Of a stretch of 64,000 nucleotides of DNA, positions 28,031-36,722 are shown in pieces. Numbering within the stretch: the first letter of the stretch is position 1; each line of letters begins with the position of its first letter. The stretch lies in NCBI GenBank assembly GCA_963840725.1, contig CAWIZY010000007.1, positions 1 to 64,000 of the forward strand, read 5' to 3'. The position numbers and the translations under genes are program-made. Source of the DNA: CAVWDU01 sp963840725. Its GTDB lineage: Bacteria; Pseudomonadota; Gammaproteobacteria; Pseudomonadales; Halieaceae. The notes below the pieces were generated by a model. That model was not told the origin of the DNA. It searched no databases and worked only from the letters and a program-made list of their open reading frames with translations.

Positions 28031-28465
28031 GTGGTCATGGATATCACAGAAGTGCGCAAGTATCTGCCTCACCGTTACCCTTTTTTGCTGGTGGATCGTG
28101 TGGTGGAATTGGTTGAGGGCGAATCTATCGTCGCCTACAAGAATCTCACGGTTAACGAACCATTCTTCGACGGCCATTTCCCGGCGCAGCCGGTTTTTCC
28201 CGGCGTCCTGCTGTTGGAAGCGATGGCCCAGGCCTCTGGTATTCTCGGGTTCAAGACCATGAACAAAACACCGGAGGATGGCTCGATGTATTATTTCGTC
28301 GGTGCCGACAAGTTGCGTTTCAAACGACCCTGTGTGCCCGGAGATCAAGTCATGTTGCGCTCAAGGGTGCTGTCTGATCGCCGTGGCATCTGGAAGTTCG
28401 AGGTCAGCTCGGATGTCGATGGGGATGTCTGCGCCTCCGCGACTATCCTGTGCGCTGACCGATAG
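28031..28465 (+). CDS. fabZ: 3-hydroxyacyl-ACP dehydratase FabZ
   Basis: FabZ dehydrates beta-hydroxyacyl-ACP in fatty acid elongation. It is a hot-dog fold protein of about 144 aa with LPHRYPFLLVDRV, the catalytic His in GHFPAQPVFPGV and the catalytic Glu in LLLEAMAQASG. The GTG at 28031 is chosen because GGAGG lies 11 bp upstream; the ATG at 28037 is the alternative. It lies between lpxD and lpxA, balancing phospholipid and lipid A acyl supply as in other Gram-negatives. Confidence 0.94.
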   Translation: MVMDITEVRKYLPHRYPFLLVDRVVELVEGESIVAYKNLTVNEPFFDGHFPAQPVFPGVLLLEAMAQASGILGFKTMNKTPEDGSMYYFVGADKLRFKRPCVPGDQVMLRSRVLSDRRGIWKFEVSSDVDGDVCASATILCADR

Positions 28466-28486
28466 CGTCCTGGGCCGCTGCTCACC

Positions 28487-29257
28487 ATGATTGATGCTCG
28501 CGCCTGTGTAGACCCTTCGGCCATAGTTGCCGACGATGTACAAATCGGTCCCTGGAGCCTGATTGGCCCCGACGTTGAAATCGGCTCGGGCTGCATCATC
28601 GAGTCCCACGTGGTCATCAAAGGCCCAACGCGAATAGGGTCTGGCAACCATATCTATCAGTTTTCCAGCATTGGCGAAGCGACTCCCGACCTCAAGTACC
28701 GCGATGAACCGACGCGGCTGCTGATTGGCGATAACAACGTTATCCGGGAAAGTGTCACCATTCACCGGGGTACTGTTCAGGACCGTTCCGAAACCATTAT
28801 CGGCAATGGCAACCTGTTGATGGCCTATGTACACATCGGTCACGACAGCGTGATCGGCAACCATACGATTCTGGTCAATAACACCGCCTTGGCAGGGCAT
28901 GTGGAGGTCGGTGACTGGGCGATTCTCAGCGGCTACACCCTGGTGCATCAGTTCTGCAAACTCGGTGCACACAGCTTCAGCGGCATGGGCACGGCTATCG
29001 GCAAGGACGTTCCCGCTTACGTCACGGTGAGCGGGTCGCCCGCGGAAGCCAAGACCATCAATGTCGAGGGCCTGCGTCGGCGTGGTTTTTCCGCGGACGC
29101 CATCAGCCAACTCAGACGCGCCTTCAAAATAGTCTACCGACAGGGGCTGACGCTGGATCTGGCCTTGCAGCGTCTGGAAACCATGCTGCCAGACACGCCC
29201 GAAGTCGCGGTGCTGATCGATTCGATTCGCGCTTCGGAGCGCGGCATCGTGCGCTGA
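28487..29257 (+). CDS. lpxA: UDP-N-acetylglucosamine acyltransferase LpxA
   Basis: LpxA performs the first step of lipid A synthesis. The 256-aa protein is a hexapeptide-repeat beta-helix (IGPWSLIGPDVEIGSGCIIE). The catalytic His is in MAYVHIGHDSVIGNH (about 120-130), and the C-terminal helical domain contains LRRRGFSADAISQLRRAFK. It starts 21 bp after fabZ and is followed 4 bp later by lpxB. Confidence 0.95.
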   Translation: MIDARACVDPSAIVADDVQIGPWSLIGPDVEIGSGCIIESHVVIKGPTRIGSGNHIYQFSSIGEATPDLKYRDEPTRLLIGDNNVIRESVTIHRGTVQDRSETIIGNGNLLMAYVHIGHDSVIGNHTILVNNTALAGHVEVGDWAILSGYTLVHQFCKLGAHSFSGMGTAIGKDVPAYVTVSGSPAEAKTINVEGLRRRGFSADAISQLRRAFKIVYRQGLTLDLALQRLETMLPDTPEVAVLIDSIRASERGIVR

Positions 29258-29261
29258 GCCG

Positions 29262-30461
29262 ATGCCTGCCGACACGCTGCGCATTGGAATCCTTGCGGGC
29301 GAGGCCTCAGGCGATATTCTTGGCTCCCGGTTGCTGGTGGCACTTAAGCAACGCTACACAAGGGTTGAGGTGGAGGGTATTGGTGGCCCACTGATGACCG
29401 CCCAGGGCCTGGACTCCCTGTTCCCGATGGAACGTTTGTCAGTGATGGGGCTGGTAGAACCCCTCAAGCGACTACCGGAACTCTTGCGCATTCGCAGCGC
29501 CGTCTACGAGCATTTTCGACGCAACCCGCCAGATGTGTTTCTCGGTATCGACTCCCCGGACTTTAATCTGCATCTTGAACAGCGGCTGCGCGAAACCGGG
29601 GTGAAGACTGCGCACCTGGTAAGCCCTTCGGTCTGGGCCTGGCGGCAGGGCCGAATTCGCAAGATTCAGCGGGCGGTAGACCTGATGCTCTGTCTTTACC
29701 CGTTCGAAACGGCCATTTATCGGGAACACAAGGTACCGGTAGCGTTTGTCGGTCATCCGCTGGCGGACGAGATCCCGTTTAGAAGTAGCCATAGCGTCGC
29801 GCGCCAGACCCTGGGTCTGCAACCGGAAGGCAGCCTGATTGCCTTGTTGCCCGGCAGTCGTGGGGGGGAGGTTGGCCTGCTCGGACCGCTGTTTCTGCAG
29901 TGCGCGCAGCGCCTGTGGGAGGAAGACCGGTCGCTGTCCTTCATATTGCCGGCGGCCAATGACAGCCGCCATGCGGAACTGACCGCGCTACTGGCGCAGT
30001 ACCCTGGCTTGCCGATCAGCCTGCGGGAGGGAGAGTCACAGCTGGCCATGGCCGCGGCCGATGTCATTCTGCTAGCGTCCGGCACGGCGACTCTGGAGGC
30101 CATGCTCTACAAGCGGCCTATGGTGGTGGCCTATAAGATGGGTGTCCTTAGCTGGTTTGTTGTCTCCCGCATGGTAAAAACACCCTTTGCAGCTTTGCCG
30201 AACATTCTGGCAGGGCGGGGACTGGTCCCGGAATGGTTGCAGGCCGGTGCAACACCCGAGAATATTTGTTCCTCTGTTTCTGCGTTGTTGACTGGCAGTG
30301 CCGCCGCCAGCGCCCAGATGGAGGCTTTTGACGGCCTGCACACGGACCTGAGGCTGGGCTCCGCCGACCGCACCGCAGCGGCTCTGGCCGCACTGGTTGA
30401 GGGATCAGTCTCTCCTGAATCTTCTGGCCCACCCGGTGAACCGGGGGAGTCTGGCCAATGA
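29262..30461 (+). CDS. lpxB: Lipid-A-disaccharide synthase
   Basis: LpxB is a GT19 glycosyltransferase that joins UDP-diacylglucosamine and lipid X. Landmarks are AGEASGDILGSRLL at the N-terminus, GIDSPDFNLHLE (about 97), VSPSVWAWRQGRI and the C-terminal nucleotide-binding segment ASGTATLEAMLYKRPMVVAY. Length is 399 aa. The last residues (SSGPPGEPGESGQ) are a Pro/Gly-rich tail not seen in the core family. It overlaps rnhB by 4 bp. Confidence 0.95.
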   Translation: MPADTLRIGILAGEASGDILGSRLLVALKQRYTRVEVEGIGGPLMTAQGLDSLFPMERLSVMGLVEPLKRLPELLRIRSAVYEHFRRNPPDVFLGIDSPDFNLHLEQRLRETGVKTAHLVSPSVWAWRQGRIRKIQRAVDLMLCLYPFETAIYREHKVPVAFVGHPLADEIPFRSSHSVARQTLGLQPEGSLIALLPGSRGGEVGLLGPLFLQCAQRLWEEDRSLSFILPAANDSRHAELTALLAQYPGLPISLREGESQLAMAAADVILLASGTATLEAMLYKRPMVVAYKMGVLSWFVVSRMVKTPFAALPNILAGRGLVPEWLQAGATPENICSSVSALLTGSAAASAQMEAFDGLHTDLRLGSADRTAAALAALVEGSVSPESSGPPGEPGESGQ

Positions 30462-31066
30462 TGCCCAATGCCAGGTCGACCGTGCCAGCGGAGCGGCTGG
30501 CGGGAGTCGATGAGGTCGGGCGCGGCCCCCTGGCCGGGGATGTGGTGGCAGCTGCGGTTATTCTCGACCCGCTGCGACCCATTGCCGGACTGCGCGACTC
30601 CAAGAAGCTGACGCCTCGGCGCCGTGAGCAGCTCGCTGCGGCGATTCACGAGCGTGCGCTAGCGGTGGGCCTGGGACGCGCGACCGTAGCCGAGATCGAT
30701 CGTCTGAACATCCTGCAGGCGTCTCTGCTGGCGATGCACCGAGCGGTGCTGGCGCTGAACCCTCAGCCGCTTTATGTGCTGGTGGACGGGAATCGGCTCC
30801 CGGACTGGGGTTACGCCGCTGAGCCGATCATAAAAGGCGATGCGACTGTACCCGCCATTGCGGCCGCATCGATCATTGCCAAAGTGCAGCGTGATGGCGA
30901 ACTGGAAGCCCTGGACGGGCAGTTCCCCGGCTATGGTTTCGCGCAACACAAGGGCTATCCCACACCGGCTCATCTGGCGGCGCTGGCGAAACTGGGGGTA
31001 ACACCAGCCCACCGGCGTAGCTTCGCCCCGGTAAAAAATCTGTTAGTCGCCGCAGCCGCGGAGTAG
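30458..31066 (+). CDS. rnhB: Ribonuclease HII
   Basis: RNase HII removes ribonucleotides from DNA. The catalytic carboxylates are visible: Asp and Glu in AGVDEVGRGPLAG (about 15-27), Asp in LVDGNRLPD and Asp-containing IIKGDATVPAIAAASIIAKV. Length is 202 aa. The ATG at 30458 overlaps the lpxB stop (ATGA), a coupling typical of this operon. Confidence 0.94.
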   Translation: MMPNARSTVPAERLAGVDEVGRGPLAGDVVAAAVILDPLRPIAGLRDSKKLTPRRREQLAAAIHERALAVGLGRATVAEIDRLNILQASLLAMHRAVLALNPQPLYVLVDGNRLPDWGYAAEPIIKGDATVPAIAAASIIAKVQRDGELEALDGQFPGYGFAQHKGYPTPAHLAALAKLGVTPAHRRSFAPVKNLLVAAAAE

Positions 31067-31153
31067 ACTTGGGAGTCCGGAGTGGCCTGCGCCGGTCCGG
31101 GTGACGTCACCCACTGGTGGCCTTGACCTATTTGTCCAGTAGAGCCCTGCAGC

Positions 31154-34100
31154 ATGCCCGAATTCGTCCATTTACGTCTGCACACCGAATTTTCCGTGGC
31201 GGATGGCCTGGTGAGGGTCAAGCCGCTGATGCAACGGGTATCCGAGCTGGGTATGCCCGCCGTGGCAGTTACCGATGCCGGTAATTTTTTTGGCCTTATC
31301 AAGGCCTACGAGGCAGCCCTTGGTCAGGGCGTTAAACCGCTGCTTGGTGTGGACCTGAGGGTGGTCGATCCACTTGATCGGGAGCGCTCCTACCCGCTTT
31401 GTCTGCTGGCTATGAACGACAGCGGCTATCGCAACCTCACTGTCTTGATTTCTCGCGCTTACACGGAGGGCCAGCGGCTCGGCGTGGCCTATGTCGAAAA
31501 GGACTGGCTCCGTTCCTGTGCAGAGGGAGTGATCGCCCTGTCTGCGGGTGCCGTCGGTGATGTCGGGCAGGCACTGCTTGGCAGCAAGTTGGCGCTGGCG
31601 GCCGAGCGAGCCCGTGAATGGATGGCGATATATCCCGGGCGTTTCTATCTGGAGCTACACCGTGCGGGACGTCAGGGCGATGAATCGCACCTGCATGCGG
31701 CGGTGGAGCTTGCCGAAAAACTGCAGCTCCCTGTGGTTGCCACCAATGACGTGCGGTTCCTCGATGGCGACGAATTCGAAGCCCACGAGGCGCGGGTCTG
31801 CATTGGCGAGGGCCGCACGCTGGATGACCCACGCCGCGCCAAGCTATATACCGAACAGCAGTATCTGCGGACGCCCGCAGAGATGGCGGAACTGTTCGCC
31901 GATATTCCCGAGGCCCTGGCCAACAGTGTGGAAATTGCGCGGCGTTGCAGCGTTCAACTCGAGCTGGGCAAGCCTTATTTGCCGGACTATCCCGTTCCCG
32001 ACGGTCTGACGATGGATGAATACTTTCGTCAGATTGCCCATGACGGGTTGGCTAAGCGGCTGGAGAAACTGCACCCTTCATCCGGGTCGGAAGCTGTAGA
32101 AGCGGGAGAACGCTATCGCGCGCGTCTGGAGTTTGAGCTCGAAACCATAGTTCAGATGGGATTCCCCGGCTATTTTCTGATTGTGATGGATTTTATTCGC
32201 TGGGCCAAAGAACATGATATTCCCGTCGGTCCGGGCCGTGGCTCGGGCGCTGGGTCGCTGGTGGCCTACGCTCTGGAAATAACCGATCTGGATCCGCTGG
32301 AATACGATCTGCTGTTTGAGCGATTCTTGAATCCGGAGCGGGTATCCATGCCGGATTTTGACGTTGATTTTTGTATGGAGAGGCGCGACCGCGTAATTGA
32401 TTATGTAGCCGATACCTACGGGCGGGAAGCGGTCTCCCAGATCGTCACTTTCGGTACCATGGCGGCCAAGGCGGTAGTACGCGACGTGGCACGGGTACAG
32501 GGCAAGTCCTATGGGCTGGCCGACAAACTGTCCAAGATGATTCCCTTCGAAGTCGGGATCACTTTGGCCAAGGCACGTGAGCAGGATGAAGCCCTGGACA
32601 GGTTTCTGGCTGAAGATGAGCAGGCTCAGGAAATCTGGGATATGGCGGTGCAACTGGAAGGTGTGACCCGCAACCTGGGGAAACATGCTGGTGGGGTGGT
32701 GATTGCGCCCTCCAGATTGACCGATTTTTCGCCCCTGTACTGCGACGATAGTGGCGGCGGTCTGGTAACGCAATACGATAAGGACGATGTCGAAAAAGCT
32801 GGCCTGGTCAAATTCGACTTTCTCGGTTTGCGTACGCTTACCATCATTGACTGGGCAGTCAAAAATGTAAACGCTATTCGTCAGCGGGAGGACGAGCCGC
32901 CGCTGGATATCACGCTCATTCCTTTGCAGGACCCCGCCAGTTTCGAACTCCTGCAAACGGCGGAGACAACCGCCGTGTTCCAGCTTGAGTCCAGAGGCAT
33001 GAAAGATCTGGTCAAACGGCTGCAACCGGATTGTTTCGAGGACATTATCGCATTGGTGGCCCTGTTCCGGCCCGGCCCGCTGCAGTCCGGTATGGTCGAC
33101 AACTTTATCAACCGTAAGCACGGCAGGGAAAAGATCTCTTATCCCGACCCCCAGTATCAGCACGAATGGCTACGGCCTATCCTGGAGCCTACCTACGGCA
33201 TTATTCTGTATCAGGAGCAGGTGATGCAGATCGCTCAGGAGCTGGCGGGCTACACGCTGGGCGGGGCTGACCTGCTGCGTCGCGCTATGGGCAAAAAGAA
33301 AGCGTCGGAAATGGCCAAGCAGCGGGAGTTTTTTGCTGAGGGCGCCGAGAGTAAAGGGGTCGACCGCGGCCTGGCGATGAAAATTTTCGATCTGGTGGAA
33401 AAGTTTGCGGGCTATGGCTTCAATAAATCCCACTCCGCCGCTTACGCGCTGGTGTCCTACCAGACACTGTGGCTGAAGACCCACTACCCGGCCCCTTTTA
33501 TGGCTGCGGTCATGAGTTCGGAGTTGCAGAACACGGACAAGATCGTGGTGTTCGTGGAGGAGTGCCGTGCGATGCAGCTCTCCCTGAAACTTCCCGATGT
33601 GAACGAGGGGCAGTACATGTTCACGGTGAACCCCCAGGGGGATATTATTTACGGTTTGGGGGCCATCAAGGGGTTGGGCGAGGGTCCGATAGAGGGCATT
33701 TTGCAAACCCGGGACGCCGATGGACTGTTCACTGATCTGTTTGATTTTTGTGCCCGTACCGACCCCCGGCGAGTTAACCGGCGAGCCATCGAAGCGCTGA
33801 TTCGCTCCGGCGCCTTCGATTCTATGGGAGAAGCCCGCTGGGTATTGATGGCCAGTGTTGATGACGCGCTTAAAGCGGCCGAGCAGAGCGCCAGCAACCG
33901 GGATAGCGGGATAGACGACCTGTTCGGTGAAGTTGTGCCTACTGCGGCGACTGCCAACGGTGATGTCTACGCGGCTCACCGCCAGGCTCGGCCCTGGAGC
34001 GGCAAACAGCGCCTTGCTGGAGAAAAAGATACCCTTGGGCTCTATGTGACGGGGCACCCTATCGACGAGTACGAGGTTGAGCTGCGCAAATTTGCCCCGG

Positions 34101-34642
34101 TCAGAATTGCTGATCTGCGGGCTCGGAAAGACAGCAATCAGGTCCTTGCGGGGCTGATTGTCGCCACCCGCACCATAAAGACCCGTCGCGGGGGCACCAT
34201 GACTATTTTGCAACTGGATGACCGCAGCGCCCGTATCGAAGTTGTGGTCTATGCCGATAGCAACGTTGAGAACCGGGAGCAGCTGACCAAGGACCAGATT
34301 GTTATTGTGGAAGGCGAGGTAGGCAAGGACGATTACAACGGGGGACTTTCTGTCAAAGCCAGCACCCTGCGCACTTTGATTGAGGCCCGCCAGAACTATG
34401 CCTCGGAGCTGACTATCGAACTCAGCCAGGACATGGTTGACCCGCAATTCACCGATGCCCTGGAACAAACCCTGACCCGGGCCGGAGGCGGTAAGTGCCC
34501 GGTCTCGCTGGTCTACAGCCGGACGAGCAGTCGCGTCCGGGTGCGGCTGGGGGAGCGTTGGCGAGTGGAGCCCAGCGATGAGCTGTTGCAGTCCTTGCGA
34601 GACAGGGTGGGCAGCGAGCGGGTGTTCCTGGTTTATTCATGA
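31154..34642 (+). CDS. dnaE: DNA polymerase III alpha subunit
   Basis: DnaE is the replicative polymerase. The 1162-aa protein has an N-terminal PHP domain (HLRLHTEFSVADGLV), the palm domain with VGPGRGSGAGSLVAYAL and the catalytic PDFDVDFCMERR (about residue 401), and the helix-hairpin-helix region. An OB-fold (about 995-1070, TILQLDDRSARIEVVVY) and a C-terminal tau-binding domain follow. Length matches DnaE1. It closes the lipid A/replication block and overlaps the following Nudix gene by 4 bp. In many relatives accA comes next; it is not here. Confidence 0.96.
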   Translation: MPEFVHLRLHTEFSVADGLVRVKPLMQRVSELGMPAVAVTDAGNFFGLIKAYEAALGQGVKPLLGVDLRVVDPLDRERSYPLCLLAMNDSGYRNLTVLISRAYTEGQRLGVAYVEKDWLRSCAEGVIALSAGAVGDVGQALLGSKLALAAERAREWMAIYPGRFYLELHRAGRQGDESHLHAAVELAEKLQLPVVATNDVRFLDGDEFEAHEARVCIGEGRTLDDPRRAKLYTEQQYLRTPAEMAELFADIPEALANSVEIARRCSVQLELGKPYLPDYPVPDGLTMDEYFRQIAHDGLAKRLEKLHPSSGSEAVEAGERYRARLEFELETIVQMGFPGYFLIVMDFIRWAKEHDIPVGPGRGSGAGSLVAYALEITDLDPLEYDLLFERFLNPERVSMPDFDVDFCMERRDRVIDYVADTYGREAVSQIVTFGTMAAKAVVRDVARVQGKSYGLADKLSKMIPFEVGITLAKAREQDEALDRFLAEDEQAQEIWDMAVQLEGVTRNLGKHAGGVVIAPSRLTDFSPLYCDDSGGGLVTQYDKDDVEKAGLVKFDFLGLRTLTIIDWAVKNVNAIRQREDEPPLDITLIPLQDPASFELLQTAETTAVFQLESRGMKDLVKRLQPDCFEDIIALVALFRPGPLQSGMVDNFINRKHGREKISYPDPQYQHEWLRPILEPTYGIILYQEQVMQIAQELAGYTLGGADLLRRAMGKKKASEMAKQREFFAEGAESKGVDRGLAMKIFDLVEKFAGYGFNKSHSAAYALVSYQTLWLKTHYPAPFMAAVMSSELQNTDKIVVFVEECRAMQLSLKLPDVNEGQYMFTVNPQGDIIYGLGAIKGLGEGPIEGILQTRDADGLFTDLFDFCARTDPRRVNRRAIEALIRSGAFDSMGEARWVLMASVDDALKAAEQSASNRDSGIDDLFGEVVPTAATANGDVYAAHRQARPWSGKQRLAGEKDTLGLYVTGHPIDEYEVELRKFAPVRIADLRARKDSNQVLAGLIVATRTIKTRRGGTMTILQLDDRSARIEVVVYADSNVENREQLTKDQIVIVEGEVGKDDYNGGLSVKASTLRTLIEARQNYASELTIELSQDMVDPQFTDALEQTLTRAGGGKCPVSLVYSRTSSRVRVRLGERWRVEPSDELLQSLRDRVGSERVFLVYS

Positions 34643-35118
34643 GCGCCGACCGGGTTGCCAGTGGTCTTCGTCTCAGGCTCTGTATGCTGTGCTGCTGCTT
34701 GTTGGTGGCCTGTCGTGAAGTGGCGCAGCCAGCCTGCCCTTACCGCGGCGAGCCGGACTACGCGCCCAGCGCCGGTTGCCTGGTTACCATAGACGATCAG
34801 ATGCTATTGGTAGAAATGAAAACAGGCGGGCTGTCCCCGCCGGGCGGCAAAGCACTGGCTGGGGAATCTGCCCAGTGCGCTGCGCATCGTGAGACCTGGG
34901 AGGAGACGGGTCTTGATCTCATGCCACGGCGGCTGGTGCGGGTCTTTGATACCGGTTTTCAGCTGTATCGTTGCGATTACTACCGCAATTACGATCCCCT
35001 CAATGGGCTGCCCTCTGAGGTTAGCCGCGCCCTGTGGTTGCCTTTGGAGCGCTTCGACTCTGTGCGCTGGCGTTTTGACGGGCAGGGAGCTGTATTGCGG
35101 ATGCTGGCTGAGCAGTGA
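34639..35118 (+). CDS. Nudix hydrolase with lipoprotein signal
   Basis: The protein has a full Nudix box, GGKALAGESAQCAAHRETWEETGLDL when joined, cited here as GKALAGE followed by RETWEETGL (about 74-96). It carries the glycine, glutamate and REx2EExG metal-binding residues of this pyrophosphohydrolase family. Unusually, the N-terminus is a hydrophobic signal ending in LLVAC, a lipobox, so the enzyme is predicted to be exported and lipid-anchored. Extra cysteines (CPYRGEP, SAGC) follow. It overlaps dnaE by 4 bp, so it is translationally coupled to the replicative polymerase gene. The substrate is unknown; housekeeping Nudix enzymes are usually cytoplasmic. Confidence 0.8.
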   Translation: MSADRVASGLRLRLCMLCCCLLVACREVAQPACPYRGEPDYAPSAGCLVTIDDQMLLVEMKTGGLSPPGGKALAGESAQCAAHRETWEETGLDLMPRRLVRVFDTGFQLYRCDYYRNYDPLNGLPSEVSRALWLPLERFDSVRWRFDGQGAVLRMLAEQ

Positions 35119-35239
35119 TGACCGCCTGGTGCCGGCCGCTTGGCGATAGTCCGGCAGTGCCGGGGAACGCAACAGTCGAGTTCGTTGGCTATTGGCACCG
35201 CGTTGATAGTGGTTGATAGTGAAAGAGGAGAACCAAGCA

Positions 35240-35533
35240 ATGTCTGAAGACGGGATTGAAGCGGCCGTATTGCGGCGCTTGCTCAAACATCTGGACGAGC
35301 GCAGCGACGTGCAGAACATTGAGCTGATGAATCTGGCGGGTTTTTGTCGCAACTGCCTTTCAAAGTGGTACGTAGCGGCCGCAGCAGAGGCGGGCGTTGA
35401 GGTGGACTATGAGGCAGCGCGAGAGCGCATCTATGGGATGCCCTACGCCCAGTGGAAGGCGGAGCACCAGACCGAAGCAACCGCAGAGCAGTTGGCGGCA
35501 TTCGCCACCGGCAAAAATCAGAGTGGGCCGTAG
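35240..35533 (+). CDS. DUF1244 family protein
   Basis: A 97-aa protein with the DUF1244 pattern: a helical N-terminus (LRRLLKHLDERSDVQNIELMNLAGFCRNC, partly shown) and KWYVAAAAEAGVEVDYEAARERIYGMPYAQWK. The FCRNCLSKWY cysteines and YGMPYxxWK block are the family hallmarks. Function is unknown. AGGAG lies 9 bp before the ATG at 35240. It overlaps the convergent gene at 35518 by 16 bp. A 10-bp direct repeat (GTTGATAGTG) precedes the gene near 35203-35221. Confidence 0.85.
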   Translation: MSEDGIEAAVLRRLLKHLDERSDVQNIELMNLAGFCRNCLSKWYVAAAAEAGVEVDYEAARERIYGMPYAQWKAEHQTEATAEQLAAFATGKNQSGP

Positions 35534-35916
35534 GGCAAAAACCGGTTGTTGTTGACGGCCCGCAGCCATCTCAGCATGTCCTTGTCCAGACGCTGACCCC
35601 GCTGACGGAGTGTTCTTGCCAGAGCTATGACCGGTGATCGGGCGCCGGCTTCCCAGCCGGGGAGGTTTTCGGCGACCGCAAAGAACCGGATCAGCTCTAT
35701 AAGTTGCTGGTCCGGTAGATCTGCCGCAGCCTGTTGCCACTGGTCGTGTTCCATAAGCATCAGGCCCGCAAAGCGTTGGCGTTCCGCAGCAGTCAGTAGT
35801 TGCTCCAACTGCTCAGGTTGTTCTGCTGAGCTGTAACTGGCGAGGCGTTTTAATGTGGTGGCATCCAGTTCTGCCGGGGCATCGGCCGCGTCGGGCTCCC
35901 AGGTACCCAGGGGCAT
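35518..35916 (-). CDS. Conserved hypothetical protein, helical
   Basis: The 132-aa protein is predicted largely helical and acidic, with no membrane segment or signal peptide. Recognisable blocks are LMLMEHDQWQQAAADLPDQQLIELIRFFAVAENLPGW and a C-terminal LRAVNNNRFLPYGPL (both shown only in part of the protein). I do not recognise the family. The 3' end overlaps the DUF1244 gene by 16 bp on the other strand. Coding is supported by protein-like composition and by the compact convergent arrangement. Confidence 0.6.
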   Translation of the reverse strand: MPLGTWEPDAADAPAELDATTLKRLASYSSAEQPEQLEQLLTAAERQRFAGLMLMEHDQWQQAAADLPDQQLIELIRFFAVAENLPGWEAGARSPVIALARTLRQRGQRLDKDMLRWLRAVNNNRFLPYGPL

Positions 35917-36060
35917 GGCATTCTCCGCTGTCTGAGCATCCGGGTGGTCGGCTCAGTGTGGTTGTTGGTCGGGAGTTGGAGTCTAGCAGGCAAAGGTGAG
36001 TCGTGGCACTGCTGCCTGCGATTTGTCTCAGCCAGGAGTACAGTCGGAAATGGGACGCGC

Positions 36061-36339
36061 TTATTTTTCACTGTGGCTGTCGGCCAGTTGTCGGAGAACC
36101 CTGACCCGAGCGGTATAGGGCTCCAATGCGTTTCCGGCGGTGCGTTGCAACAGTGCGGAGAGAGACGGTCGCCCGGGATGTTGTGAAGCACCGTCACCGA
36201 CTTGCTCACTGATATCGCTCAAGCCCTCACCGATGACCTGTGCGCTTTCGATAGTGGCCTGCACCAGGAATACCTCAGCCAGCACCAGGTCATTCAGCAG
36301 CCGCCGAATGCGTCCTTCCTGCCAGTGATCAGTGTGCAT
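36061..36339 (-). CDS. Small hypothetical helical protein
   Basis: A 92-aa, mostly helical cytoplasmic-type protein starting MHTDHWQEGRIRRLLNDLVL. AGGAG lies 8 bp before the ATG at 36339, which decides the start over an upstream ATG at 36411. No known motif is seen. It reads in the same direction as the gene at 35518, 144 bp upstream of it, and may share a transcript. Confidence 0.55.
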   Translation of the reverse strand: MHTDHWQEGRIRRLLNDLVLAEVFLVQATIESAQVIGEGLSDISEQVGDGASQHPGRPSLSALLQRTAGNALEPYTARVRVLRQLADSHSEK

Positions 36340-36722
36340 CAGCTTGCTCCTGTCGCGAGATTTCGTGGGCGGTTGCGCGTTAGCGGGCACTGTTGCAGTG
36401 CCTTGTCGCACGATCCTGGATCAGTATTGCCTCTGCCTTTACCGTTAGTTGCGCCTGGGGTGTACGCCAGCAGCAGGCTGGCAATACCTTGGCAGAACCC
36501 GTGCTTCAACCCTTGCAATAACCCCTGCAATAACCATGCCGGAGCAATAACTGTACCGGCCAAAAGCAGGGTAGCGCGTATTTGTTACAGCGAAACCCTT
36601 GCCGCCACTGAACAGGGGGGCACGCCATCGTGGGGCACGCCATCGTGGGGCACGCCATCGTGGGGCACGCCATCGTGGGGCACGCCTGACCCGGTCCGGG
36701 AGGCCGAGTATTGACGGTTAAT
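36340..36722. other. Intergenic with tandem repeats
   Basis: No supported gene lies between the small protein at 36061 and the RND gene. The interval contains a 12-bp duplication (AACCCTTGCAAT/AACCCCTGCAAT, 36509-36532) and the 15-bp minisatellite at 36617-36686. Confidence 0.5.
36617..36686. repeat. 15-bp minisatellite (four and a half copies)
   Basis: Four perfect copies of CACGCCATCGTGGGG (36621-36680) plus a partial fifth (36681-36686). The array lies 36 bp past the stop codon of the minus-strand RND transporter gene. There are no spacers between units. Perfect identity suggests recent expansion. Confidence 0.9.

Noticed and set aside
32078..34468. Long minus-strand open frames of 361 and 432 codons
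   Set aside because: Both are opposite dnaE, whose motifs and full length are intact.
36617..36686. CRISPR array
   Set aside because: Units of 15 bp are directly adjacent without spacers, so this is a minisatellite; no cas genes are present.
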